From Nymphaea colorata (taxonomy: Eukaryota; Streptophyta; Magnoliopsida; Nymphaeales; Nymphaeaceae): DNA of 64,000 bases. The stretch spans positions 9,351,353 to 9,415,352 of the forward strand of contig NC_045141.1 in NCBI RefSeq assembly GCF_008831285.2. The letters are read 5' to 3'. Positions 11,945 to 23,786 of the stretch are shown here, in pieces (positions within the stretch are counted from its first letter, which is position 1; every line of letters starts with the position of its first letter). The notes below the pieces were generated by a model, which made no database searches, was not told where the DNA came from, and worked only from the letters and a program-made list of their open reading frames with translations. A program made the translations under genes and the position numbers.

Positions 11945-12881
11945 ATGGAATATCATCGTAGGGGTAAGAAGCAAGCTGGGCCGTCTTCAGAGGCACTTAG
12001 AGAGCCCAGCCCAACCCATTCTGATGCGCATACTCCGCGGGGTGACAGTGCGTCAGAGCCCCAGTATGCCCAGCTAGGTGGGGGTGCCCAAACCCCACCG
12101 AGACAGACTCCGCCAGTGGATCAGCAGACTATATTGCTGACCACGTTGCAGACGCTGACCACGTTAATGCAGTCTATGGTCGGTAATCAGAGGAGTAATG
12201 CATCTCCTTCGGGGGACACCAGTGCTCCAGTTCGGGAGAAGGCAACGACAGTGTCTTATCAGCAGTTTATGGCGATGCAGCCGCCTATCTTTTCAGGAGG
12301 GGGCAGTCATGACAAGGCAAAGAACTGGGTTGAAGAGGTTGAACGTATTTTTGGGCTTCTGAAGGTGCCAGAAGAAGATAGAGTGAACTATGGCTCCTAT
12401 TTGTTGAAGGGTGATGCCAAGAATTGGTGGCAATCAACTAGTGAGATTCGGTTCGCTGGCCAAGGGTAAATCTCATGGAAGCAGTTTAGAGATTCCTTCT
12501 TCAGCACATACTTTCCAGTGTATGCCAGAGATAAGAAAATGCAAGAATTTCTAGATTTGCAGCAGAATCAGTCGAGCTTAGAAGAGTACGAGATATCGGC
12601 ACTTAGAGGTGTATTGCCCACACCTTTACACTACAGATGAGGCCAGAGCGGGCAAGTTTGTGCGTGGGCTGCGAGATGGACTACGAAGCAAAGTGTTGAC
12701 AAGTAGACCTCGTGACTTGGATGAGGCGGTTACAATGACACGATGCATAGAAGAAGATTGGGTAAGGATACAAAAGGATCATCAGAAGAAAGCAGGCCAG
12801 CATTCACAAGGTGGACAAACACAAGTAAAGCGCCAACACTTTGCGGGTAGAACAAGGCCTTATGAGAGGCGGGACGACTGA
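11945..12881 (+). pseudogene. Tekay-like gag, broken by a stop and a frameshift
   Basis: Capsid polyprotein. ATG at 11945, 236 bp after the LTR. The first frame (174 codons, to 12469) shows the retrotransposon gag domain (AKNWVEEVERIFGLLKVPEE, then LLKGDAKNWW). It ends at an internal TAA, after which the same frame continues (ISWKQFRDSFFSTYFP). Near 12597 the frame shifts to 12609-12881 (TTDEARAGKFVRGL, LDEAVTMTRCIEEDW). The break separates gag from the zinc knuckle that starts the next frame. Confidence 0.9.
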
Positions 12882-12929
12882 ACTTTCAGACGGAACCTAT
12901 CTACCCGTAGTGAGGCCACACAGGGGTCA

Positions 12930-15900
12930 GTGGCCACTCCGACTTCTCAGAAGTGCCCCACTTGTTCTCGTGTGCACCCCGGGAAGCCGTGCTATCGGGT
13001 GACTGGGGCTTGTTTACACTGCGGAGGTATGGGACACTTTATCAAGGATTGCCCATTGAAGAAAGAAAGAGAATTGAAGAAGCCTGAAGTCGGTTCTTCT
13101 AGCGCACGACAGATGTCTGGACATGTCTACGCTACTACTGTGGAGGAGCTTCAGGCACACAACCTCGTTGAAGGTACTTTACTTGTTAATTCTCATATTG
13201 CTAGAGTGTTATTTGATGCAGGAGCGACACATTCTTTTATATCTAGTCAATTTTCTACCTCACTAGAAGTGTCGGCTAGAAGAATGTCGTATGTTTTAAA
13301 AGTTGTTAGCCCGATGCATGCTCAAGAGTCGTGTCGTGAGTATCTTCCTGATGTGGACGTAGAAATCCATCAACTCCACCTACCCGCACAGTTGGTGATC
13401 CTAGGTCTCAGTGAGTTTGATGTGATTTTGGGTATGGATTGGTTGTATGCACATTATGCCATGATGGATTGCAGGAAGAAGCAGATACAGATGTTGACTA
13501 ATGAGATGCAGCCTATGGAATTTCATGCTCGTAGGGCCAGTCGAACTGATAAGATATTGGTGTCTGCATTGAAGGCTAAGCGATGGATAGAAAGTGGAAG
13601 CGTTGCCTTCTTGGTCATTGTATTGATCAATGAGGCTGAACGGATGAAATTGCAGGATGTTGCCATGGTGAGTGAGTATCCTGATGTGTTTCCTGAGGAA
13701 TTGTCGAGTTTGCCTCCAACTCGAGAAGTGGAGTTCAAGATAGAGTTGTTACTAGTGACAACTCCTATTTCTAAGGCACCCTACCATATAGCACCAGCAG
13801 AGTTAGAAGAGTTGAAGAAGCAACTGCAGGAGCTCTTAGATAAGGGCTTCATTCGACCTAGTGTGTCTCCTTGGGGAGCACCTGTATTGTTTGTGAAAAA
13901 GAAAGATGGGACTATGCGCTTGTGTATAGATTATCGTATGTTGAATCAAGTCACCATCAAGAATAAGTATCCGCTTCCAAGAATTGAAGACTTGTTTGAT
14001 CAGCTTAAGAATGCAAAGGTTTTCTCTAAGATCGATCTGAGGACAGGCTACCATCAACTCTTGATACGGGAGGAAGATGTTTCTAAGACTGCTTTTCGAA
14101 CCAGGTATGGACATTATGAATTCAGGGTCATGCCTTTTGGGTTGACTAATGCTCTCGCAGCGTTCATGGACCTCATGAATCGGGTTTTCCAAGAGTTCTT
14201 GGATCGTTTTGTTATTGTGTTTGTTCATGATATTTTGGTGTACTCAGAGAGTGAGGCGGAGCACAGAGACCACTTGAGAAGTGTGTTGGGTCTTTTGTGC
14301 AAGCATAAGCTTTACGCCAAATACTCAAAATGTGAATTTTGGTTAGAGAAGGTAAACTTTCTGGGTCATGTGATCTCGAAGGATGGAGTATCCGTCGATC
14401 CGGCTAAGGTGTCAGCTGTTCAGGACTGGAGAACACCCCGCAGTGTAACTGAGGTTAGAAGCTTTTTGGGATTGGCAGGATACTATCGCAGGTTCATACA
14501 AGACTTTTCGAAAATAGCTACGCCCATGACTAAGCTATTGAGAAAGGGAGTGAAGTTTGTGTGGAATGAAGAGTGTGAGAAGAGTTTTCAAACTCTGAAG
14601 GTCAAGCTTACTACTGCCCCTATTTTGACGCTTCCATCGGGTCATTCTGGTGTTGTGGTGTACACTAATGCTTCGGGGATCGGATTTGGTTGTGTGTTGA
14701 TGCAGCATGGCCGTGTAGTGGCTTATGCATCAAGGCAGTTGAAGGCCCATGAGCAACACTATTCCACTCATGATTTGGAGTTGGGAGCAGCTGTGTTTGC
14801 ATTGAAGATGTGGAGACACTATCTTTATGGTGCAACATTCGAGGTGTTTACAGATCACAAGTCCTTGAAGTATATATCCTCGCAAAGGGATCTCAACTTG
14901 AGGCAAAGAAGATGGATCAAATATTTAAAGGATTATGATTTCACCATATCGTATCATCCAGGCAAGGCGAATGTGGTGGCAAATGCATTGAGCAGGCATG
15001 CCAAGGCGACAATGTGCAGTATGTTGACTCGTTCTTGGACATTATTGCAAGATGTGATAGATTGGCAGCCTTACATTTGTGATGAGAACAAGGCAACGAT
15101 GACAGCCTTGATACGACATCCTTTGGTGGAAGAATTTGTAATGAAGCAAAAGGAAGATCCAGAGTTTGCTAAGAACATGGAAGCAAGCCAGAAGACCGAT
15201 TCTATTTGGCATCAAGATGAAGATGGTTCATTGCAGTTTCGGCAGAGATTATGGGTTCCTAGAGATGAAGGGGTGAAGCGTCTGTTGCTTGATGAAGCTC
15301 ACATATCTAAGTTTTCTATTCACCCGGGCAGTACAAAGATGTTTCAAGATATGAGAAGAAATTTTTGGTGGCCTGAAATGAAGCGTGAAATTGCAGAATA
15401 TGTGGCAAAGTGCTTAATTTGCCAACAGGTAAAAGCAGAGCATCAGCGGCCAGGAGGCTTGTTGCAAAAAATCGATATTCCAGTGTGCAAATGGGAAGAC
15501 ATTACGATGGATTTTGTGGTTGGCTTGCCTCATACCAAAAGACAAAAGAATGCAATATGGGTGATTGTTTATCGACTTACGAAGTCTGCTCACTTTCTGC
15601 CTATCAGAATCAGTCAATCATTAGAAAGTCTCGCAGAGTTGTATATTGGCGAGATAGTAAGATTGCATGGAGTGCCAAAGTCTATAATTTCGGATCGAGA
15701 TCCACGTTTTACTTCTAGGTTTTGGGGGCAATTACAGAAGGCTTTGGGTACCAAGCTTAAGTTGAGCACAGCGTTCCACCCCCAAACTGATGGACAGTCT
15801 GAAAGGACCATTCAGACTTTAGAGGACATGTTGCGCGCATGTGTCCTAGAGTGGAAAGGAGAATGGGACAAACACGTGAAACTGGCAGAATTTGCTTACA

Positions 15901-16016
15901 ATAACAGTTACCACTCTAGTATTGGGATGACACCTTTTGAGGCTTTGTATGGAAGGCCGTGCAGATCTCCAGCTTGTTGGACCGATTTAGGTTATGCAAG
16001 ATCGAAAACCCTTTAG
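12930..16016 (+). pseudogene. Tekay-like pol: zinc knuckle, protease, RT, RNase H, integrase
   Basis: A 1028-codon open frame. Residues 28-41 are a CCHC knuckle ([14 protein letters not shown]). Protease is at about 96 ([10 protein letters not shown] where [10 protein letters not shown] is usual). RT covers about 290-470, RNase H about 570-690, and integrase about 790-1010, with the HHCC finger ([11 protein letters not shown]), [15 protein letters not shown] and [12 protein letters not shown]. Two substitutions hit catalytic sites: the RT box reads [10 protein letters not shown] (His433 where the first Asp of the pair belongs) and RNase H reads YTNASG (Asn580 for Asp). The frame ends early through a frameshift near 15990. 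Despite its length it is unlikely to be active. Confidence 0.95.
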
Positions 16017-16516
16017 TATTGCAATACTACACCGACCAAGTGAAATTGATAAGAAAGAAGTTGTTAACTGCTCAGAGTAGACAAAAAAGTTATGCTGACA
16101 TTCGTCATAGAGAATTGGCTTTTGAGGTAGGTGATCATGTGTTTTTAAAGATTTCTCCTACTAAGGGTGTTTTTCGCTTTGGTGCAAAGGGAAAATTGAA
16201 CCCGAGGTTCGTAGGACCTTTTGAGATATTAGAGAAGATTGGAGTGGTGGCATACAGATTGGCACTACCACCTGACTTGAGTCATGTTCATGACGTTTTC
16301 CATGTTTCCATGCTTCGAAAATACGTACCTGATCCGACACATGTGATTGATTTTCAAGGTATTCTAGTACAAGATGATTTGACAATGGAAGAACAACCCA
16401 TTAGAATTGTGGATCATCGAGAGCAAGTGCTTCGCACTAAGAGGATTCCTTTAGTGAAAGTGGAATGGCAGTACCATGGGTTAAAGGAGAGTTCATGGGA
16501 GCATGAGGAGGACTGA
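15959..16516 (+). pseudogene. Tekay-like integrase C-terminus and chromodomain
   Basis: In a different frame from the preceding pol, overlapping it by 58 bp because of an indel. It encodes the integrase tail (GDHVFLKISPTKG, GKLNPRFVGPFEIL, HDVFHVSMLRKYVPD) and a short chromodomain (IPLVKVEWQYHGLKESSWE) that in chromoviruses targets heterochromatin. The usual tail after the EED is absent and the sequence changes abruptly, which marks the 3' truncation. Confidence 0.9.
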
Positions 16517-16667
16517 GCAACTGAGAAACAAGAACAATCCTAGGGTTATCTGAATGATGGATAAAGTGTGCATTGGAGAACTCAGCTACGATGAGTTCTG
16601 CGTTTGGCTGAGTTGTAGGTGGGAGGTTTCCTGTTGATGAAGAGCTTCAATTTCCTTGACTAACCAT

Positions 16668-17150
16668 GGCTCTAATAGAATGTGCTGATGAGAAACAGAG
16701 TTTAGGGAAGTGTGCAAGGCAAAAACATAGCACCAAGAGAGTAGGCAACTCAATGAAGTAGGAAAAAATGGTAATTACACACTTACTATTCACCTTTTCA
16801 GAGTACATATTTATACATTGGTAACGTTACAAAAAACAGAAAAGAATAAACATATAACTGTTACAACATATCCTTTGCACACTTCTAGCTAAGTTTTTGT
16901 AGCTTCAATATGCATGCGAACATATTGGGCCTGATATGCTTGTCTCACCTACAGTAACACATAGTGGAGCAGCTCTGTTTTGTCCATATTCCTTATATGC
17001 TATACAATATCAATTTGTCACTTTTGTGTTGATTTGTTGCTTTAGCAAGAACCTGTTCTTCCATTCACTCCATCTCCTAGCATATACATGTATTCCTCTT
17101 CAACATGTATTGATGCATAAGAAGCTTTCTTCATTGAAGTTCTAAGGTGA
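16668..17150 (-). mobile_element. probable truncated copia-type LTR with decayed PBS
   Basis: GGCTCTAATAGAA at 16668-16680 is a diverged reverse-complement Met-tRNA PBS (the intact version is at 59651-59663). TGTGCTGATG follows at 16681, as an LTR would in - orientation. TATTTATA at 16808-16815 reads TATAAATA on the - strand. No internal coding region lies to the left, where the Tekay-like element ends, so this is a fragment. The right end is uncertain. Confidence 0.45.
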
Positions 17151-18059
17151 GGGTACTGCTACAGATCCAGTTGGATAGCAATTTCAACCTTCTAGTGAAC
17201 CCAAGATATGTTTGTGCTTTTTTTTTTAATTTTTGGAATTGCATATTTCCATGGTTTCCATTAGCAGTTTTACATGTTGCTTTGATTTCTACATGTTTCT
17301 AATTGTTCTACATGTTCTAGAGTAGATTATCATGTTTCATTATCTCTTTTCCATCATTATCAGCTAGCCTTTGCCTTTTTTTACTTGATGTTACTGAAAG
17401 ACTTAGAGAAAATCCCAAAATTAATTGCTTTTGATATAGTCTCCACTACATGAAAACCAAAATTGTTATATTTCCTCCATGTTAACACGGTTTAAGATGG
17501 AATTTAAACCATGAGTGTCGTATATGTCATACTTTTTTATCTTTTGCACATTGACTTTTTGAGAACTAAATTGATAAATTAAATGAAGAAGTTGAAAACT
17601 CAGCTCCATTTTGAAAATTTGTAGGAAAACTACAGAAATAGAACCCTTCTATAGTATAAGGTCTCACAATTTTTTATGCCATTATCAATGGTAACTAAAC
17701 CAAGGATCAAACTGTGTCTTTTTATTGCCTAAATGTCTAAAGTGATGCAACATAAGGTACATCATGCATGATTTTTGAAAAAGTTGCTTTGAAAACTAAG
17801 ATTGAAATAGAGTTGAAACATGTCATATAACTAGAGTTTGAAAGAAATTATGAAACTTGAAAAGAAAGCACGATTTTTTTCTTCACAGTGCATCCTAGAA
17901 ATGTTAAGGAAGCTAAGGCCTTCTTTGCTCATTGACTATAGTCAAATAGTGTAAATAGGATCTAGTGTCCTTTATTTCCATGATGATGGGGAATGTATGG
18001 CTTGCATATGTATTAACCATAGGTGAGAGATTGACAACATATGTGTGAATGCATATCAT
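17151..18059. other. AT-rich spacer; possible CACTA-like end at 17444
   Basis: No gene seen. CACTACATGAAAACC at 17444 resembles a CACTA transposon terminus, and GGTTTAA/TTTAAACC motifs follow at about 17490-17512. No matching opposite end was found, so this is only a hint. Confidence 0.25.
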
Positions 18060-18419
18060 TTAATGGAATCCAAGGTAGTATGCTAAAAACAATTCCTCAA
18101 ACACTTGGAGGCAAAGCATTGAATCTGAACTTATAACTTTGTTGAATAGAATCAAAACATTATAATGAATACAGTCATGTCTAGAAACCAAAAATTAAAA
18201 AAGTAATCTTACAAAGGAATACAAAGTCTTATTTACAAGGACATAAAAGGGTTGGCTATTGGACTAGTTCCAATAGCTAGAATTGTAGCCATTGGAGAGC
18301 CAGCAACTAACACAAACACTACTTTATGCAGCAGAAAAGCAAAAATAAAAAAATAAAAAAAATACATATATATACACAGACATAATCAATATATTACATA
18401 TACTATATATATTTTAACA
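18060..18419 (-). mobile_element. copia 3' LTR remnant (- strand)
   Basis: Resembles the LTRs at 54739 and 59664 in layout: TTGGCTATTGGACTAGTTCC then TAGCCATTGGAGAGCC, an AT-rich tail, and an end at ATTTTAACA. It is directly followed by a polypurine tract on the - strand (TCCTCCCTCAAAC, 18420-18432). The left end is approximate. Confidence 0.65.
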
Positions 18420-19260
18420 TCCTCCCTCAAACTTAGGGTCTGGTAACAGAAAGTTTGTTGAGAAGGAAAGAAGGAAAAACATCGAGCAATAGGAGGCTTG
18501 GTGAAGAACATTGCTGGCTAAAACTCAGAAGTCACAAAAGGGAGTTCAATAGTCTTTCTTAGGTATTCTTCCTGTATATAATGCCAGTTTATCGCAATGT
18601 GTTTACTTCTTTTATAGAAGTATGATTGCTGGCGGCATAGATGCCATTTTTGTTGTAACAACACAACTTTGTTGGTGCTCTTACACCCATATCATTTAAA
18701 AGGTTTTTTATTCATACAAATTTGGAGGTGGTTGTTTCCAATGCATGATATTCTGCGTTGGGTGATGAGAGAGAAGTCTTCTTTCATTTTTTTCACCTAC
18801 AAGATATCAAGGAATTTCAAAAAAACATAAAAACTACGGTAGAATGATGACCATTGGGATCTCCTCCCCAATCAACATTTGTTCATACAGTAATGTCCAA
18901 GGAAGATGAAGATAAATAATATAAACCATTTTTATGGTATTCTTGATATATCTGATTATTCACATGACAACACTCATATGAACACTACTAGGATCTCATT
19001 ATGGCGAGATAGGAAAGTGCACCAATAAGTTGTTTATATGGAGTAGGATTAGTCAAGAATGCACCTTCATTAAACTTTAATTTTATACCAACAGCTTTAG
19101 GAGTCTCCACTATTTATCCTCCATGATACATGAACGCTCAACAATACTAAAACAAAATTTAGTTTGAGATAGGAGGTGGCCTCTTGGAGAGTTGGCTACC
19201 TCAATTCTAAGAAAATATATCCAAAATCCTAGGCATGACATGAAATACTTGTTTAAGATC
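18420..19260 (-). pseudogene. Ty1/copia RT C-terminus and RNase H fragment
   Basis: Read on the - strand, this matches segment by segment the RNase H/RT end of the copia element at 55196-56065. Shared landmarks are the stretch after the polypurine tract, the GATCTCCTCCCCAATCAACAT block (about 18859-18879), the TTTAGGAGTCTCCAC block near 19097-19111 and the AATTCTAAGAAAATA block near 19204. Heavily decayed, with no usable frame. Confidence 0.75.
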
Positions 19261-19299
19261 ACACTTCCTTGTTAACCAGTTCATTTTTAATCCTATTAT

Positions 19300-19860
19300 A
19301 ATAAGAACTTACTTTGGAGGAGTATATATATCTAATGAATTTAGAAATTACTTAGAATAACAGGACATCATACATCAAAGATCATGCCTTAAGACACCTC
19401 AACAAAATGGTCTTGCTGAAAGAAGACATAGACGTATGTTTAAAACTACTTAAACCCTTCTCATTTCAGAGGATGTTCCAAAAAAAAAAAACGGGTTGAA
19501 GTTGTCCTTATAGTTGTGTACTTAATAAATTGAATGCCCTCTTCATTCTTCAAAATCTCTCTCTTATTCATAAACTTTTAAAAGTTGAACCAGACTATAA
19601 TCAACTAATGGTATTTGGGTGTAAATGCTTTATTTTGATCGATACCAATTGCAAAAACTTTATAGCAAAGTTGTTTCTTGTATTTTTATTGCATATGTTG
19701 AAAACCAAAAATTATGCAGATGTTATGACTTAAAACATGGCAAATTATATATTTCTAGAAGTAACTTTGCTTGAGAATGAAAATGGATTCGGAAAAGACT
19801 CAACCTCTTCATTGGAAGACTATCCTTTTCTTCATATGCCTGCTATTATGAATCTACTGC
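19300..19860 (+). pseudogene. Ty1/copia integrase fragment, opposite strand
   Basis: On the + strand the frame reads YISNEFRNYLE, a stop, QDIIHQRSCLKTPQQNGLAE, then ERRHRRMFKTT. After further breaks it reads YNQLMVFGCKCFILID (about 19590-19640). These are the end of the copia integrase core (glutamate motif PQQNGLAERRH) and its following conserved FGC block. It abuts the - strand fragment above, so two copia pieces lie head to head. Confidence 0.85.
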
Positions 19861-20339
19861 AATTGATAAAGTGATCATCCATGAAAATATAATTGTTACA
19901 ACCGATGAAATGCCCTCTAACTTTTTGGGATGACAATTAACATAGCTGCACTTCATGGGCAATGGCAACGACATGAAGAAAAAGTGGATGCTTGAGTGCA
20001 TGTAGTTTTTTGTTCTTCATTTGTATATCTTGTAAATGCAATTTTTTTTGTTGTTTATTTTTTTAGGTCTCATGCTTGATTCATTGTACTTTACATAGTT
20101 GAAGTCAATACTTAATGATTATGTGGTCTTATCATTTTATGTGATTGATCACTTTGTTATGATATAATTATAATACTAAAGTACTAAAACAGTTACAGGC
20201 TTCTAGTGTTATCTACTTATTCTTGAGGTAAGAAAGCTTAAGCGATGACTTCTTCTTCTTCTATAGGTATGTGAATTTATTGTTCTTATGTGTTGGATAT
20301 ATTTGAAATTTTGTAAAATTGTGTTTAACATTTTATAGT
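19861..20339. other. AT-rich spacer, no gene seen
   Basis: No conserved domain, RNA or clear repeat is visible. Confidence 0.5.
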
Positions 20340-20860
20340 TTTTTTTAGTGCTATGAAAAAGATGTAAAAAAGGCCCAAATAGGCTTTTGGAGGTCACAAA
20401 ATTCCCTATAGGTAAGAAGATTGAAATAGAAGCTAATGAGTATGGACAACCAATAGGTGATAATGCCATCAAAGTATCACAATGCATTGGTGTTCTAGTG
20501 CATGATGTCAACTTCATGCCTATTCATTTGCAATGAAAAGATCTATTAGACTCAACCAAAAAGATGTTATGTAAGTGAGTTCAAGCATTGAAATTACTTA
20601 CCTTTTTTGTGAACATACTGCATTCACAAATTATAGTCAAGTTGTTTTGTAAATTACATAATAAATTCACTTTCATTACTCTCTAATAAATGGTTTATCT
20701 CATGTGCAATGGAGGCATGGAGACGATGGAGGTCTAAGTTGAACAGGATTTACTTTTGTGGTGAAAATCTATCTGAAAGTGATGACAAAGAAGAAAAAAA
20801 ATCTCACTACATTAGTTGTTAAATACAATTGAAAAAATTGATGGAATATTAGGGAACTGA
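20340..20860 (+). pseudogene. En/Spm-type plant transposase fragment
   Basis: Frame from 20399: KFPIGKKIEIEANEYGQPIG, followed by DNAIKVSQCIGVLVHDVNFM. This resembles the conserved segment of plant Ptta/En/Spm transposase-like proteins (GKKIEVE, GQPVGPNA, LG, VR). A preceding piece reads KKRPK in another frame. After an intron-like gap, WRRWRSKLNRIYF (about 20714-20755) fits the later W-K/R-LK-YF motif of the same family. Identification is by motif memory; the fragment is broken by stops. Confidence 0.6.
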
Positions 20861-22143
20861 CGAGGCAAAGGTAACATATTTTTACTTCTTAATCCAAGAT
20901 TTTGCATATTAATTTTATATATTGAGGTAACCTTAATTGATTGTATTGTAGATTCAAAGTGAAAGAAATAGAATCAACCATGGTAAACAAATTCAACTCT
21001 ACACCAACAATTCCTGGAAATTTTTGTGTTTTTTTTTTCTTTAATTTTTACCATTTACCAGCAATTTTAATACTGCTAAATATCAAATTGCCCCAGGTTT
21101 TAGAAATTGTTAAAATACTGACTCTCTACCCAAAGTGTATGACGTGAACTCTCTTCATTCACACTTTTAAAATAATTAATCAAGCACTAAATAACCTATT
21201 AATCTATATCAAAAATGATTAATTAAACACTAAATAAACCAATTAATCTTTCTCTTATGTGAATGCATATGGTACTATGTAACTAATCTATAAACTTAAG
21301 TTCATATATGATAATCAACCAACAAACTACATGTCTGATTTCTAAGATAGAAAGTCTAAGTAATGAATGATTAAACAGTTAAAAAATGGATTCTATTAAA
21401 TTCCTAATCTGATTTATATCCTAGAAAATCAGGGTAATCTTCATTTGTCTAAGTTCAACTACAAACAAGTTTGCCCTCTAATAAAAGACAGTAGTGACAA
21501 AGCTCGATAAGATATTAATGCAAGTAACCAAACAAAAACCAATGACATCCTAGTAGTCTTAAGTTAAATTTACACAATACATTTAGTTAAACTACCCAAA
21601 ATATTACTAAAATCAAAATCAACAATAAAACCCATGCTGGCATATCTAATTAGAGGAAAACTTGAGATTCTGGCACCTAAATTAAAAGTTCAAAACAGAA
21701 TCTGAGTCAAATCTAAACCCAATGCCTAATACTTGCAAAATCCTTTCTTTCCACTCTCAAGCAGAATTCAAAAGAAAAGAAAGCTCAAACATGAATGCCA
21801 CGTACCTAAAATCAATGACGACATTGTAAAATGCAAACTAACGTCTAAAGATGCAAATTAAACTGAGTCCTAACTTATATATATATATATATATATATAT
21901 ATCATAGTCACAAATACCTAAGAAGCCAAAACTAGCCCCATAACAATTTGATTTGACTTCCTACCAAAGAGGAGATCAGTTATAAACAATGAATGAATTG
22001 CAAGAATTAAGTTCCTAGTTCCTAATTCAAGTCTAACACAAAAAAAAATACACATACAAGTAGAGGGTGAGGTCTTTCTCAGTGAGAAATCTGATGAGTT
22101 TCGGGTTACAAAAACAACAGTCGAACTTGTCAAGAACTTTCCA

Positions 22144-22174
<31 letters not shown>

Positions 22175-23740
22175 GGGAGAGAGTGAGAGAGAGCACAAGG
22201 CACATAAATGAAGGAAAGAGGGGTCACTAGGGTCCCAAGAGTAGTTTTGTTTTGATTACTTAAATTTGATGGCACTATAGAAGTTGGCCAAGGTTGGACA
22301 TCCCAGCCATGGCGTTCAATAGAAAATGAACACATAAAGTACAAGTTTTTGTAATTAAAAACCATGCTGGAAAGAAACTATTTTGAAAACTTGAATAACT
22401 TTAAGCAATCGCCCTCTACATCAAAATGTCTCCTATGTAATTAGTGGATTTGAATTTGTCAAAATATTGCAAGATGGGTTTTGGGTATTGGATAACATTT
22501 GCTATTCAAATTTGGTCTAAAATTAGTAAATATGGTAAATTTGGAGTCACCTAAATCCAATATCCTACTAAAAATTATCCAAAAATCAAAAAAACATATA
22601 TCTTGCTCATTTTAGTTCTGTCTCTAATACAATTCAAACAATTCCTTTAATGCCGATGACAATATAAACATAAACTTTAAACCATAAAAATATGGATGGA
22701 TGCATGCATTTGATGTGTCAAATATGATCCATTTCGTGCATCATCACTATCTAATACAATACATAAAAATTTGAATCAAATTAAACAACAACTATAAGCA
22801 ATTAAAATCCTAAAATATATTGCTTACAACTACTGCTTTTTGTCCATGGTACTCTAGAAAATTACATGGTTTGGGTTCAAAATCCAATTCAGCTCAACAC
22901 TCCAGCCTGTAACAAAGTTCTCTTGAGATTTTCCCTCTAATTCTGCTTCTCCTAGTCTTGATATATATGAATCATGTGGCTACATAATACCTGAGAATTA
23001 TAGCAAATAGTTCAAAGCACCAATTAAAGCAAAGCAATAACTAAATCTACGTTATGCAAATACTAGAACAACTAACTTTTTCTAACTAATACTGAAAATG
23101 AATGAAAGTAGAAGGCAAATATTCTAGAACAAATCAATCAAACCTTGAGAAACTAAACTAAATTTGTTTGAGAAACTATGCTATATTATAATCTAGAATA
23201 ACTAAGAAACACAAAATTTACAACTTGCATGAATGATCGATTTTTACACTCTAAAAGTTGTCAGCAATTCCATCGCCAATGTAAAAATGGGATCCAACTA
23301 TGACAAAGAAGTTTATTGCTATCTGGGTCCTACTTAAAGCTGACCAAAGTTAAATATTTGTCACTGATTTGATTATCATGAAGTCCTATCCCATGAAAAA
23401 AAGTATAACAGAAAAAGGGCTGGCAATAGTTCTCTCTCCTTCGATGGAGGTCTTCTTGCATATGCTGAAACATTGTTCATTGGTTGCATACTTTGATTAG
23501 GCAGCACTACTGCCTCAAAACAAGACAACATTTTAGTAGATGCCCATTCAAAAACAAAAGTCACATCAGAGAAGAAAAACATAGACGATAATGACTTTCA
23601 GCTAAAAAAGGTTGAAAATAGGAACTCTATCACAACTAAGAACATAGATCAACCTCTCCAGACAACTTATTGAATGTCAAGTAAATGGATCTCCACTACT
23701 CTGGAATGGGAACCCTTAACAAAAGCAATATTAATATACT

Positions 23741-23786
<46 letters not shown>

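Larger units (their letters stand above)
8684..16516 (+). mobile_element. Ty3/gypsy chromovirus, Tekay/Del-like, 3' LTR missing
   Basis: The order is 5' LTR (8684-11708), PBS for initiator Met-tRNA (11713-11725), gag (from 11945), then protease, RT, RNase H, integrase and a C-terminal chromodomain ending at 16516. The long LTR starting TGTAACGC and ending GTGTGACA, the single gag-pol layout and the chromodomain match Tekay/Del chromoviruses. No second copy of the LTR start is seen after 16516, so the element is truncated at its 3' end. No target duplication can be scored. Confidence 0.92.

Noticed and set aside
13523-14228. - strand ORFs of 71 and 130 codons
   Set aside because: Antisense shadows of the Tekay-like pol frame.
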